DNA of 64,000 bases from Alisma plantago-aquatica (GCA_963693085.1 OY856409.1:1333475915-1333539914); one strand, 5' to 3'; shown: positions 23,989 to 37,163, numbered from the stretch's first letter. The notes: generated by a model from the letters alone, not told the origin. Numbers and translations are program-made.

Positions 23989-25461
23989 CTATAGGGGTTT
24001 CAGTCCCATTCCCAACTTGGATTTTTCCACTAAAGCCAAGGTAAGACCTTTAGTGAAAGGATTAGCTGTATTATCTTTGGTACCGACGTAGTCCACAGCC
24101 ACGACCCCATTAGACACTAATTCCCTTACATATTTCAATCTGACTTGGATGTGTCTACGCTGTTTTTGATTGTACTTGGAACTCTTTATCTTAGCAATAG
24201 TTGTAGTGCTATCACAATGAACTGAAATTGTAGGAAGCGGCTTCATTACCATAGGTAAACTAGACATAAGTCCATGTAGCCATTCAGCTTCCAATCCAGT
24301 TTCATCTAAAGCACACAACTCTGCTTCAAAAGTGGATCGAGACAATATGGTCTGTTTCTTAGACCTCCAGGAAACAACTCCTCCTCCCAACAGGAATACA
24401 TATCCTGAGACACCATTACTCCCATAATTCACGGCAATCCAGCTTGCATCACTATATCCTTCGACTACGGAAGGATTTTTACCATAATGCAGCCCAAGGA
24501 AACGTGTTCCCTTGATATACCTCAGAACTCTGTCAAGAGCTTCCCAATGGGTCTTGTCGGGACAACTGGTGTATCTACTTAACTTGTTCACGGCAAATGC
24601 AATGTCTGGACGTGTACAGTTCATAAGATACATCAAACTTCCGATAATCTGAGAGTATCGTAATTGAGACACTGGAACTCCAGTCTCATTCTTGAACAAG
24701 GGCTTGGATGAATCATATGGAGTCTTTACAGGTTTACGTGATGTGTACTCAAACCTCTCCAATATCTTCTCAACATAGTGAGACTGAGAGAGAGTTATAC
24801 CATCAGTAGACCTTATGATTTTAAGCCCTAAAATCACATCAGCGACACCCATATCTTTCATCTCAAACTTGCTACACAAGAATGACTTTGTCTCTTTTAC
24901 TACTTTCATATCGGAACCAAAAAGAAGGATATCATCGACGTATAAGCATAACAAAATGAATCCATTATTGACAATCTTGCAGTAGAGACACTTATCAAAT
25001 TCATTAGAAATAAAGCCAAACGATGATATCACAGAATCAAACTTCTCATGCCATTGCTTAGGAGCTTGTTTCAAACCATATAATGACTTAACAAGTTTAC
25101 ACACTCTGGACTCATTCCCACGACCCACAAATCCCTCAGGTTGTTCCATATATATCTCTTCTTGAAGATCGCTGTGTAAAAATGCGGTCTTCACATCCAT
25201 CTGATGGATATAGAGATTATAAATGGAAGCCAATGCTAAAAGCACTCAGATTGTGGTCATACGGGAAACAGGTGAATAGGTATCAAAATAGTATATTCCT
25301 TCCCTTTGTGTGTAACCCTTAGCAACTAACCTAGCCTTATACTTATTGATTGTCCCGTCTGCATTAAGTTTCTTCTTAAAAATCCATTTGCAACCAACTG
25401 CAGAACAACCAGGAGGCAAATCCACCAATTCCCAAGTTCCATTCGAGAGAATTGATTGAAT
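23989..25461 (-). pseudogene. copia reverse transcriptase and RNase H segment
   Basis: The main open block (23989-25245, 418 residues) has DVKTAF (residues 17-22), YGLKQAP (56-62) and the catalytic YVDD (102-105) of copia reverse transcriptase. RNase H follows, with SDAS at 265-268 and a C-terminal HIQVR...NTANPFTKGL segment. The N-terminal finger part ([21 protein letters not shown]) lies upstream at 25249-25428 and is cut off by an in-frame stop at 25246-25248. All catalytic Asp residues visible here are intact. It would copy the element RNA into DNA inside the particle. Confidence 0.88.
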
Positions 25462-26460
25462 TTAATCATTCACGACTTCTTTCCAAAACTTAGCTTCTGG
25501 AGATTCCATAGCTTGTTTGAAAGTAACAGGATCATCCTCAACATTGTAAGTGAGAAACTCACTTCCAAAGTCCTTGGATGCCTTAGGCCGTTTACTTCTC
25601 CTTGGTTCAACTATTTCTTCAGAATCATCTGATTCAGAAATAGCTTGTTCTGAGTCGCCCTCCACATTTGTCATCCTTTCCACGTACTCGGGAATGGAAC
25701 CTGTGGTGAATGAATCTTCTTGAGAAACTTCATTGGACACACCAGTTTTCATGGGAAACACATCCTCAAAGAATGTTGCATCACGTAATTCCACAATTGT
25801 ATTGACCTCAATGCCAGAGATATCTAATTTTACAATCAGGAATCTGTAAGCATAGCTTGTCTCTACATAACCCAAGAATATGGAATCAACCATTTTCGGT
25901 CCTAATTTCTTCCTTTTGTGTTCAGGAACAAGTACCTTTGCAAGGCACCCCCACACTCGAAGATATTTAAGACTCGGTTTCCTTCCTCTCCATAACTCAA
26001 ACGGACTACTTTCTGAATGTTTATGGGGAACTCTATTCAGAATATGGAAAGTCGTATTCAAAGCTTCTCCCCACATAAAGTTGGGTAATCCATATGTTTG
26101 GAGTAAGGTATTTACCATATCTATTAAGGTTCGGTTTTTACGTTCAACTATCCCATTTGATTGTGGTGAATAAGGAGCAGTGACCTCATGAACTATACCA
26201 TGTAATTGGCAAAACTCCGAAAACAAATTCGAGGTATACTCTCCTCCCCTATCAGACCTTAATCGCTTAAGTACTTTACCGGTTTGAGTTTCAGCTTCTT
26301 TCTTATAAATTTGAAATTTATCTAATGCCTCATCTTTACTTCTAAGTAAAAAGACATAACAGTATCTACTTGCATCATCAATAAAAGTTATAAAATAACG
26401 CTTTTGATCCCTCGTAGCAACACCATTAAATTCACAGATATCTGTATGACCAAAATTTCC
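25462..26460 (-). pseudogene. copia integrase segment
   Basis: The DDE triad can be followed in one frame: FIDDASRY (first Asp), LRSDRGGEY (second Asp) and NGIVERKNRT (Glu). The C-terminal region follows with WGEALNTTFHILNRVP and GYVETSYAYRF. The reading frame is lost near 26460 upstream and ends downstream at an in-frame TAA (25462-25464). An acidic linker of about 80 residues joins it to the reverse transcriptase part. Integrase would insert the cDNA into the host genome. Confidence 0.85.
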
Positions 26461-27314
26461 AAATTCCTATTCACAGAATGAAAAGGCTTCCTAGGCAATT
26501 TAGCTTGTACACAGATTTCACATTTATTGTTGCTAATTTCAGATTGAGGGATCAAATCTAGATTCATCATACGCTTCATTGAGGCAACATTAACATGTCC
26601 CAAACGTGAATGCCATACATCGAATGAAACAAGATTCATGCAAACAGAACTATAATCATTCAAATTTAAAACGGAATTTGAAACAGGTTCAACATGAATC
26701 TTAAACAAGTTCTCCACATCACATAAGTACCCCTTGTCAAAAAACAAAGAATCATGAAGGCGTGTAATAATAGCCTTATTACATTTACAGTCTACTCTAT
26801 AACCTTCTCTAACTAATATGACGCCACTAAGGATATTGCGTCGAATAGTTGGAACATGTTTGACCCTGTTAAGAGTCAAAACCTTCCCCGAAGGGAACTT
26901 CAAGTCCACCCATCCTTCACCTTTGACTTCTGCAGAGCTGGAATCGCCCAAAGTCACGGACCAACCTCGAGAGGCCTGATAAGACACAAACAGGGATTTA
27001 CCAGCACACACATGTACATTAGCCCCAGTGTCAATTATCCAATAAAGTGGTTCAAAAATAGAAAGAATTTCAGGTTTAATAGACACGTACCCATCATTGA
27101 GGTTCAAGGATGTAGTCATCATGTTGACCACAACCTCCTCAGTTGCAGATGCGGTACCTTTCTTTGCCTTCTTAGTAGGACAATCCTTGTTCCAGTGGCC
27201 AACCTGTCCACAAGTCCAACAAGGTTTGTTCTTCGGTTTCTTTTGGATTTGCATTCTTAGATTTCTTATCTTTGGTGTTTTTCGTAGAGGTAAGATTAAC
27301 AGTTGGATTTGCAT
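26461..27314 (-). pseudogene. copia zinc knuckle, protease and GAG-pre-integrase segment
   Basis: The frame contains CWTCGQVGHWNKDC, a CX2CX4HX4C zinc knuckle. It is followed by WIIDTGANVHVC, the aspartic protease active site (DTGA), and by WHSRLGHVN...CEICVQAK, the HHCC zinc-binding region before the integrase core. Frameshifts lie at each end: near 27172-27314 against the upstream gag frame, and near 26460 against the integrase frame. Confidence 0.85.
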
Positions 27315-27948
27315 CAGTAGGCACCTTGACCCTTTTCTCCTTTAAGTGTTCTTCTTGTATATTAATATCCATCATTAATTCATCCATGGTGTGTGTCCCT
27401 TTGCGATGCTTCAGAGACATACCAAACGACTCCCATGACTTAGGGAATTTTTCTATGATAGACATAACAACAAACTTCTCAGGCAACACCATCTTGGCAT
27501 CTGAGAGTTCATGAACTAGGAGTTGTAGATCGTGTATTTGATCAGAAATTGACTTACCCTCAACCATCTAAAACTTAAGAAATTTAGACACGCAGTATTT
27601 TTCAACATCTTGATTTTCAGTGCTAAAATTCTTAATTAACAATTCCCATAAAACCTTGGACGTAGTGACTGGAGGCTTTGAGTAAGAATCATACATTTTG
27701 TTATTTAAATCAAACAGAATCAAACTGCGGCACATTTTATCACCCTTCTTCCAATTAGCAATAATGTTTGCATTATCAGGAATTGTTTCATCAGATACAA
27801 GTTCAGTTTCAATTAAATACTGATCATAACCCGTAATATTCAGCCAAATTTCCATACGACTCTGCCAACGGGCAAAGTTCGTACCAGTAAATTTTTCAGG
27901 CATATTAGTTGTATCAATTTTACATCCCGAACCACCCTGACCGGCCAT
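27172..27948 (-). pseudogene. copia gag segment
   Basis: The ATG at 27948 opens MAGQGGSGCKIDTTNMPEKF, followed by FARWQSRMEIWL, the typical start of a plant copia gag (UBN2-type) domain. An in-frame TAG at 27568-27570 splits the protein. The same frame continues with KSISDQIHDLQLLVHEL and a Lys-rich tail to 27172. The start is chosen because the copia gag N-terminus fits this Met and nothing is open upstream. Confidence 0.82.
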
Positions 27949-29068
27949 AGTTAATTAACGACTGAAAATTGATTTCTTTAAGACTGTTGTCAATATTAGT
28001 TATTGTCGTTCATGCAACAACGACAGGTGCAATATAATTAACAGTCCAGGTAGATCCAAAATAAGAATCGAAGAACAAACATAGTAGGAGAACAGAAAAC
28101 AAAAGTTAGATTCGCAAACCAGATCGTTCGTTGAGAAACGAACGTGTTACTTAAAGAAATCAGTGCCCGACAATCCTCGCAGATAGGCACTGTTCTCCGA
28201 GTCGCGATCCGGCATGAACCTGGAACTCACACATGTCGCTCGCGCACGTTGCACTGCTACTAGTACAGCACAACAACCGTAGGTACCACTGCCTGACAGC
28301 TGCGTCTTGACGACAGGAAGGAGGAGTCGCGCTTCGCACAGGAGGACAACTCCACAAAGCGACTCTGGGGACGACAACTAATGCACTCGGGATTAGGGCT
28401 CTCAAAACACACAGCGGTAGAAGATTATTTTCAGTGTGTTTAACCCTAATGACCAGATGCATATATATAGCCACGCACGTCCCTAATCCTATTCCCAGAC
28501 GCAAACACTCGGTTGCTCTTGTACACAATACGGAATAATTCGCAAAAGAGAAACACTTTCTAATTAGGATTAAGAAATCTGAATAAGAAAGCAACAATTA
28601 ATTACACAAGTAATTAATTACTTAGTTGTATCCTAGTGCAAAAAGAAGACGGAGGACGGAAGACATTCTCCACAATCCACAATTCACAAGCCACAAGCCC
28701 GAGCCCGAGCCTGAGCCCGGCGAGGCGAGGCGAGGCAAGGCGTGGCGTGCGTGCGTGTGTTGTGATGTGGTAAGCCCACCCACCAAGGAGGTGAGCATAT
28801 CTCCTTCCTAGGACTCCTTTGGACACTAGTGCCCCATGTGATCCTACATATGAGGACCACAAAAGTTCTAGGTGTGAGTAATATGGGATAAAACTTCTTT
28901 GCCATTTGCACTAGAAACAACACTACATTCTCACATGTACTAGCTGCACTACATTGGGCTTAACCCATGCTAAATAAATGATTACTACAGTAAATGCACT
29001 ACAGTAACTAGATGCTACAGTAATTAGCAGCTACAGTAATTAGCAGCTAAGTAATCATATATCTAACA
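27949..29068 (-). promoter_or_regulatory. 5' LTR and leader of the copia element
   Basis: The minus strand starts TGTTAGATATATG at 29068. It has a TATA element (CTATATATATG) at about 28461-28470 and a GC-richer transcribed region with small overlapping open frames (28147-28597). The exact LTR end and the PBS could not be fixed because no 3' LTR exists for comparison. Repeated TACTGTAG units near 28985-29040 look like upstream LTR motifs. Confidence 0.5.
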
Positions 29069-29365
29069 AGGCTCACGAAGTATTCAAGTTCTAGATGAGA
29101 GGTAAAGTCATACGTACTAGAATATCCCTTTTTTATACATCGGTGAACTGGGAGATGGCCACAGACATCATTGTTGTCGGCACCCTTGCCCGGACGGCAT
29201 CACAGGCCATTCCCGTCGCACCCTATGTATCGGCCGACACCGGTGGGCTCGGCATCACACGGACACGGAAGGGAGGCGACAGGGGTTATCCAGCGCCCGA
29301 AAGTTAGGGGGAGTTAGCTACCGGGTAGTTTAGTTAAGGTATCCGTGCGGGTAACAAAAAGGATC
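29069..29365. other. GC-rich unassigned stretch
   Basis: About 270 bases clearly richer in G and C than the surroundings. A 70-codon frame (29095-29307, plus) matches nothing I know. The end TATCCGTGCGGGTA can fold into a small hairpin and recurs at the left window edge, so this may be the end of an unidentified mobile repeat. Confidence 0.35.
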
Positions 29366-29377
29366 TCATATATATCG

Positions 29378-29422
<45 letters not shown>

Positions 29423-29447
29423 CGCACGCGCGTGTGTGTTATATATA
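29366..29447. repeat. (TA)n(TG)n compound microsatellite
   Basis: TA repeats followed by TG repeats and a short alternating CG/TG run. Confidence 0.9.
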
Positions 29448-29984
29448 AATCCCTCAATCAAACATATTTTGTGAAAGATGTTTTCGATCAGCAACACACA
29501 TGGAAAGCGTGATCGACCAAGCATAGGTTACACAAAAGTGTGGTGCACCATATATCTCATGGAAGTGTGATGGTAATAATGTAGGTTCTGTCCAAGTAGG
29601 ATGCATTATTATTGTGTCATCTTTTGGGTCAGACTTAACTAGTGATTCTTAGAGCATCTAGGCCCAGAGGCATGTAGATAATTATGGGAAGGAATTGTGC
29701 ATTTTATCTATCAATGACTGCATATGATGCAATTGGAAAATTGCCTACCTTAATGGTTGATTATTTATTATGGTGTTGGTCGGGTGAAAATCAAGTCATT
29801 TTAGATCTTGCTCATTAAAAAATTGATACATGAGGGTTGTCAATTTGATCAAAATAATGAGACTGATAGTTAATTAAATACCTAATCAATATCGACAAAT
29901 TTTAATCAAATCAAATCAAAATTGAGTTTTTGACAAAATTGTAAATTCTTTTGTAGAACCAAATGGAAATGAACAACAATCACT

Positions 29985-30780
29985 TTTCTCTATGATTTGT
30001 CCTTGAGAAGGATAAGTTGAATGGGAACAACTTCCATGACTAGTTCAAGACATTGAGAATTGTTCTCATATAGGAGTGCAAGCTCTGTGTCCTGAAGACA
30101 CCAAAACCAGATGAATCCCTTCCAAATGCACCAAGGACTGATAGGGATGCCTACAAGAACCATATTGAAGACTTCATGGATGTTAAGTGTATGATGATAT
30201 GCTCCATGAACTATGAGCTATAGGTGCAGTATGAGAACATGGATGTGATTGAGATGGTCACACATCTCAAGAACATGTTTCAAGATCAGGTAAGACAGAG
30301 AGATATTATGTCTCCAAGGTGTTGTTCAAGTGTAACATGGCAAAAGGAGATCCAGTGGGTCCTCATGTACTCAAGCTCATTGGGTATGTGGAGAACCTAG
30401 CTAGACTGGGATTTCCCTTGGGTCAAGAGTTGGCCACTGATGTGATTTTACAGTCCCTATCAGAGTCATACAGTCAGTTTGTTATGAACTACAACATGAA
30501 TAACTTTGACAAGATGTTGATAGAGTTGTTGGGCATGTTGAGAACAGTTGAGGCACAAATGAAGAAAGACAAGCCCAAGTCTGTGATGGCGATCAGCAAG
30601 ACAAAGGGGAATTCTAAAGGCAAAGGCAAAGCTAAGAAGAGTTCTAAAGCTAGCTAGAAGCCCAAATCTTTAGAACTCAAGGCAAAGAGAGGAGTGAAGA
30701 AAAGAGGAAATTGTCACCATTGTCACCAAGCTGGACATTGAAAAAGAAATTACCCACTCTGGTTAGAGGATATAAAGAAG
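29985..30780 (+). pseudogene. copia gag relic
   Basis: The frame at 30319-30657 reads LFKCNMAKGDPVGPHVLKL, then LGFPLGQELATDVILQSLS and a long Lys-rich tail, all typical of the gag_pre region of plant copia elements. Upstream codons (KLNGNNFHDWF near 30010) are the gag N-terminus in another frame. At about 30712 the knuckle reads CHHCHQAGHW, followed by a Tyr where the last Cys is expected. It is not functional. Confidence 0.7.
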
Positions 30781-33563
30781 TAGAAGAAGAAAGGCGTTGA
30801 GGCCTCAACTTCAGGTATAAATGTTATAAGATAAATTTGATTACTTCTTTTTGGTATATGATACCAAATAGAGATCTGACATGCTTGATGTGTAGGATCT
30901 GACAAGAAGTTAAAGCCTTCATGAAAGGATAAAGGTGGACAAGGTGAAGCAAGAGTTGCTAAAGCTTTAGTCTATATTTATCTTATCCCAATGGGAATTT
31001 AATAGAGTTAGTAGAACGGCTACTTCATTATGTCAATAAATAGAAACATTTACTTTACACATCTTATATGAAAAGGATGGTAAATCAATAAAATGAGTTA
31101 TTAATGTTTCTATTTCAAAAGATATGATCTAGTATGTAAATGCCCAAACATCTAATGGTCTTTAGAATAAAGAATCTTGAGATGAATGTTCATAACATTA
31201 ATGCCAAAGGATTATAATTGATAACTCAAAAACAATCATTAGCAATAGTCCCCTTGGACACATATATAAGAAATGCATATCTAGAGTACATTTTGATGTT
31301 AATCTAGACTCCCTTGGTTAATGAACCTAAGGAGACATGAAAGTCTTACTTATGCACAACATGACATATCATCCTTCACTAAATGTAGTGGAGGATAAGT
31401 TTTCCACTAAGAACTCATAGATATGATGCATGAAGATCTTATGGAATGTATGCTATAGATAGTTACTCAATACTTCATTTCAATTACTGGTAATATGATG
31501 ATACGTACTTAGTAAAATAGTAACATGAGTCTCTTGAAGTGTTCAAGAAGATTATAAATGAAATATAACTTTGATAAAAGTATTAAGAAACTTCGATTAG
31601 ATAAAATATTGAAATAATTTGCATAATACCTTAATAACATTAATAGAACTGTGATAGTATATCACAAGGAAAATCCATCGGAACAAGATGATGTGTCTGA
31701 GTAAATGAATCATGCCATAAAGAGTTATGATATGATTATCAACTAATCTAAACTTCTTATATCCTCATAAATATATGCCTATCACTAAATGATGTACTGT
31801 CTGAATGGTTTTAAGACATCATATATGATATGATATGGGAATGTCCCAATGTCTTAAGGATTGAAACCTACATCGAGAAAGTAGTCAAAGGTTTATCCAC
31901 TAACCATAATTGTTGAATATTAATCTCAATCCAATAACAAAAATGTTTTCTTGATAGGATAATTGAGTTCCTCAAGAATCATAGGTCAATAAAGAGGTAC
32001 AATTAGAACTAAAGAGAATCACAAGTTGTTCTGGAATCTCAAGTTCGTCATGTGACAAAGAACAAAGTAGTTCTACTAGAACACATATGAGATTAGAGGA
32101 TTGTGAATCTAACAACTCAAACAAGTTGGTCATAAGAAGATGAGCCAACTAGTCAACTAGAAGCTATTGAGAACCATAATCTAAGTAATGGCTCAAGTCC
32201 ATTATGGGATCCATGTAAGCTAACAAGGTAGGACCTTAGTAGTGCCACCTAAAGGGGTAATACCTAAAAGGTGCAATATGGTCTTGTGGCAAATACCTAC
32301 ATGGACAACATTAAAGGACAAATTGGTTGAAAAGGTTTTCAAATCAGTTCAAGTTGTTGAACATGATAGGAATTTCTTTACCAATTGTCATGCTTGTTGT
32401 TGTAGTTAAAATAGAGATTTGTCATATGAAGGTTGAAATTGGATTCCTCAAAATGAATATATGAGAGGATGTGTATGTGACACAACCTGAAAGTTTTATA
32501 ACTTCATAAATGTAAATTAAGTCTATATGCTACAAAGTTCAATCTGGGATTGAAACAAGTATCTCAGAATTGGGATCTTTTGACTTGATAAGATAGTCAA
32601 AAGTTTGACATGAATCAAGATAAAAGAAAAAATATGTGATTACAAAATATTTAGTGGGATCATACATAAATATTCCACATATGAAGAGGAATAACATCTC
32701 ATTATTGAGAATATTGAGAACTAGAATGGATACACATTTAGCAATGAAGGATTAGGTGAAACATCCTATGAGATAGGGATCAAGACCTATAGAGATAGTT
32801 CTTGAAAGTTTCACAATGTAAGTTTGAGCACAAACAATAGTAAGATGTTGAAAGAGTTCAACATGAAAGATTCAATTAGAGAGAATCCAGATTAGTCTCT
32901 CATATTCTTGTGAAGAATGGGGATATCATAAATAATATGGCATATGGCTCTATCATGAACGCTATAAATGTTCTTATCCCATATAATCTTGTATGTATTG
33001 GATATGACAAGATTAAATTCCAATAAGGGTTATTGGAATGTCATTATAGATATCCATTAGTACTTGTGAAGTACTTAAGGATAAATTGCTAGTCAATAGA
33101 TAAAGCAATATAGGAAGAGTTGGGTGTAAAGGGTTACACTGATGCAAGCTTCCAAAATGACAAAAGTAATCACGATAAATATGTTTGAAAAGGATGTTAT
33201 TAGTTGGAAGGGTTCTGAACTAATAGCCATTAATTCTATTCTACAATAGAAGTTGAGTATACTTGTGTTATGAACAAAGAGTGATATTGTATGAATATAG
33301 AAGTTCATATGATGAACTTATAGATATGCCAATCATTAATGACTCACTAGTGATACTATGACAACAAAGGAGATACTTGTTAGGCAAGGAATATCATATA
33401 TCATATTACAATAGTTACATCTCATAGAGAAGCGATAGGAACATGCAATATACTGACTAATAGAAATTGTTGCTAACCCGTTGGATTAGCACTTACGCAG
33501 CAGAAACATGGTGGACATGTTTAGATCACTAAGAATGAGATCCATGGGTGATTGGCTCTAAGT

Positions 33564-34700
33564 GCAAGTGGGAGTTTTTTAGTAAGGTATGCCCAGAGAT
33601 CCAATCATATGATGATTGACCTGGCATGTACCATAAAAGATTTGATTAGTAATGATAAAAATAAAAGCAAGCTCCCCATTCATTCTATTTCACTTGGCTA
33701 TGAGATAATGAGGAAACTTTGTGAATGTCTTAAGGATGACAATACTCAATGATGTATGTCTTCAAGTACATGACTTGAATAATGAGATCATATGAATGCT
33801 AAGAGTATGTACATTCTTATTATGTCCCTATTTTGTTGTTACTATGGAAGGTAGATAGACACTAGTAACACATAACATTAGAGTGTGGGTTGTTTGATGA
33901 CAGAATCTCTTTAGTCATGATATGGCATATCAAACCAAGTACATAGATACATGTTAGGGAACAATGTATAAGATAGACCCACCTTGAGAGTGACACATGG
34001 AAACCATCATTTGTGGTCATAATCATCTCTCATAATGAAGGTGGTGATTGTGGTTCTTAAACCTGAAGTCAGTACACACATCACATGGTGTTCGGTATAC
34101 TTTGATATCATAAAATGTATCCCTAAAATAAGGATTGTCATAAAGGTGATGATTGGGTAGTTGTGACACATGGGGACTGACTGTGAGTGATGTAGATGGG
34201 ATTTGTCCCTCCTATAAGAGTTTGATATCATGGCCACTTAATAAGAGAGACTGAGAAACACATGTGCATGCACATGTGAATCAATATATTATATTGAGGT
34301 CACATATATCTCAGACGGTCTACTCTTGGTTCAAGGAACAAGGATTGAACATTAAGAGGATGACGATCCATGCTTTGAGTTCATTACGGATATCAAAGAC
34401 AAAGGAATTATACAATCACTACAACGCTTTGCACATATTGTAGGTTAAAGTTGTTCTCCAACTTTCCATTCACTTAAGTAGAATTGATGTGCGACTAGGA
34501 ACCACTCTCTGGTTGTGATGTCATAATTTAGTTATGGACATTCACTGCCTATGTGATATGGGACCTATAGGGTCACGTACATAGGAACTCATCTAGAAGA
34601 GGATTTTAATCTTGAATGATGATTGAATTTATTATTAAAGTGTTTAGCTATTAAATTCAAGCAACATATCAAGTGACTGTAGTGCCAAATGATCAACTCA
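33564..34700 (+). repeat. Polypurine tract and probable 3' LTR of the plus-strand copia
   Basis: GCAAGTGGGAG at 33564-33574 follows the coding end (WL stop VQVG). The text GGTATGCCCAGAGATCCAAT right after it resembles the start of many plant copia LTRs. The right end is uncertain because no second copy is present; 34700 is an estimate. Confidence 0.45.
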
Positions 34701-35659
34701 AGTGTTGAGACGGCCATTTGAAGTGTTAGGTTTATTGGAAATGAATTGATGAAGTTCTGCACAAATTAGGCACCAACTGATTGGCTCACTGGGTGAACTG
34801 GTTGGCTTGGGTAGAGTGAGATGAACAGTTCACCTACCAAACTGATCAGCTCGATTGGGTCAGAGGAAGGTTCTAGTAAATTATTTGATATTCCACTAGT
34901 AATATTAACAATCAATAGACATACATTGATCCTAATTGTAGAGTTTTTTTGTTGACTGATGAATGCATATTCATCTAATTTTTTGCTTAATTTATATATT
35001 TTTTCATTAGAACTTATCTCTCTTTTTTAATAATCGGTCAATTTGCAATTTACCCACTTTTTAATTTATCATGCAAATACTTAATATTTTCCTACTCTTT
35101 TGTAGGTTTTTTCTCCGTAGCAAGGATCTACCATCCTGGGCACATGAGACGGCTGTCTCAGAAGACCAGACGGCCGGTTCACTATCAAAGAACTCCTTGA
35201 TCACTCCTAGATGGCCATTTTGGCCCTTGACTCAACCTACATTCAAGAAAATTCTACTAAAGAGTTTCATGTGCCAGACGATCATCTGTGGCACCCAGAC
35301 GCTTGGTTTGCAACTCCCAGATGATCGTGTCAATCCAAATTAAAAGATCAAGTCACATTGAAAGAGTATCACCACACATGATAGGATTTTAACCCTAAGT
35401 TTTGCACACAGTGGTGAGAGACAAGTGTACCGTTCCAGACGTCTAATTTGGACAATGCTTCGAGCCCAGGAAATAAAATCAAAGGAGCGTCGCCACCCCA
35501 CTTCCTTAGGGTTCAACCACTGCCTTCACCCTATCCCACGTCACCATGAGACAAGCATTTCAGCCAAATGAGACGGTCATCTCACGACGTGCAGACACCA
35601 AAAATCAGCATCGCCACTCCATTTCACACCTACCCCCTTCAGGGTTTCCACCCCTCCTT

Positions 35660-35680
35660 CACCTATAAAAGGAGAGGGGA
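35660..35680 (+). promoter_or_regulatory. TATA element of the Tat-like LTR
   Basis: CCTATAAAAGGAGAGGGGAC is a strong TATA-box context followed by purine-rich sequence. It would be the U3 promoter driving the element's transcript. Confidence 0.5.
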
Positions 35681-36562
35681 CTCCACTAAGAAAGGGTCCT
35701 TAGTTTTGTACTTAACATTTACATTTTGAAACTCTATCTTTCAATTGATAGTTGTAATCTTTCAATTCTACAATAAAATTTTGTCTTCATTATGGATCAA
35801 GATTTTGTCTTGTTTCTCATTCAATTCTTCTAGTTCTTTCTCTTGAAGTGGGGGGTTAAAAGAGCAAGAAATTTAATAGTCATCAACATTGGTCTCTTCA
35901 TATATTATGTCCATTTGGTCTATGGCTTCCTACCTTCTTCCCCTTGTTTCTTAATTCCTCATCATGGCTAGTGAGTAGTTCCTTTATTGAGGCGAGGGGA
36001 TTAGCCCCTTAACCATGTATTGATCAGATCAGGTTTTACACGACTTTTTTGATGGATGGTTTTTGGTTTAGAAATCATTGATTTAAATGAAGTAATCAAT
36101 CATTTTTAATGTAGGTTGATCCTGGCGTATGGAACCGTGGAAACTGGGATTTAGAACACCTAAACCATTTACACAGGGATTTAGATGTGACTATAGAAAA
36201 TTCCTATTTAGGATGAAGGGCTAGGATGTGTGAACGTCAGGACCAATGGGTTCACGTGGAGTTCATCTCTTGCATTTTATTTACAATCACATACTTGCTT
36301 CTATCTTACTTGTCGTGTATCTCTTGATCTTGTTTTCACTTTGGCTAAGGTGGTGAAATCCTTAAGCCTTGATGCTTTCCCTTCTAATTGAATTTTCTCT
36401 TTCAACACTTGTTTTCAAATCACTTCTTTTTAATTTTTTACACTTTGTTTCTTGTCTTAGATAATCTTTCTTTTCTAACAAACTTCTTTATTTCTTGCCT
36501 TAGCATAATCATTTCTTTTCATTGTCATTAGTGTAATATTTTTGTTCTTTTGCACTTTAATT

Positions 36563-36794
36563 CTTGTTCAAGTGTAATCAATCAACCCCCAAATTGGAAT
36601 TTACTTTCTTTCTCATATATTCAAAACTCTAAAAAGAAATAAATTTCAAATAATCAATTGGGTTTAGAGAAAATAATCTTAAAAACTTTATCGAGTGGGA
36701 TCGACCCTTCTATACTAACCATAATTGGAAAATAAAAAGTTTAAACTCTAGGATAATCATCTTAGTTAATTGGTGTGCAATTTGAAGCATTTCA
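36563..36794 (+). repeat. LTR 3' end, first copy
   Basis: Direct repeat of 37164-37395, sharing AGTGTAATCAATCAACCCCC, GGGATCGACCCTTCTATACT and GAATTGGTGTGCA-type blocks. It ends in CA just before the primer-site-like sequence. Confidence 0.75.
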
Positions 36795-37163
36795 ATTTTA
36801 GCTTCATTGTCGGGGACAACAGATCATTTTCTCAAACCCCAAATTTTTTTTGATTTTTTTACGCCTTCCAAGTAATATTCCATAGGTGCTATCTCCTCTT
36901 TCTATTGAGTTTCCATTCCAGCAGTATGTTCTTTTCTGCGCTTGAATATATTTGTATAACTGTGCATGTAATGCCTGCTGAACGTTGATTTCACGTCGTC
37001 AATTTTTATCCTGAGCCAGAGAGAACCCTCCATCATTTGAATAGACAAAACCAAGTTAGGATGGATGAGGATGAAGTTATGCCTAGGATTGAGCAAGCAC
37101 TTGATGCTCAAAGAGAGTGAATGATGATTGAACGTGCGGCTCAAGAAGCCACTCTATGCACAA

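Larger units (their letters stand above)
23891..29068 (-). mobile_element. Ty1/copia retrotransposon, 3' LTR missing
   Basis: On the minus strand the order is leader/LTR, gag, zinc knuckle, protease, integrase, reverse transcriptase and RNase H. Integrase before reverse transcriptase is the copia order. The outer 5' edge is probably at 29068, where the minus strand begins TGTTAGATATATG. After the pol stop codon the sequence runs about 100 bases and meets the LARD-like LTR at about 23890 with no matching 3' LTR. Coding sequence is broken by three in-frame stops and two frameshifts. The PBS was not identified. Confidence 0.85.
29960..34700 (+). mobile_element. Decayed plus-strand Ty1/copia element
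   Basis: Gag pieces, a damaged zinc knuckle, reverse transcriptase and RNase H pieces and a polypurine tract follow one another on the plus strand. Recognisable fragments include DVYVTQPESF-like text near 32470, GYTDASFQND near 33131, and the MRSMGDWL-like end near 33540. Stops and frameshifts are frequent throughout 30830-33480. The sequence after 33575 is probably its 3' LTR. A matching 5' LTR was not found, so the left limit is where gag similarity begins. Confidence 0.65.

Noticed and set aside
28147..28597. Open frames of 76 and 145 codons upstream of copia gag
   Set aside because: They overlap in two frames in the LTR/leader region of the copia element and have no domain.
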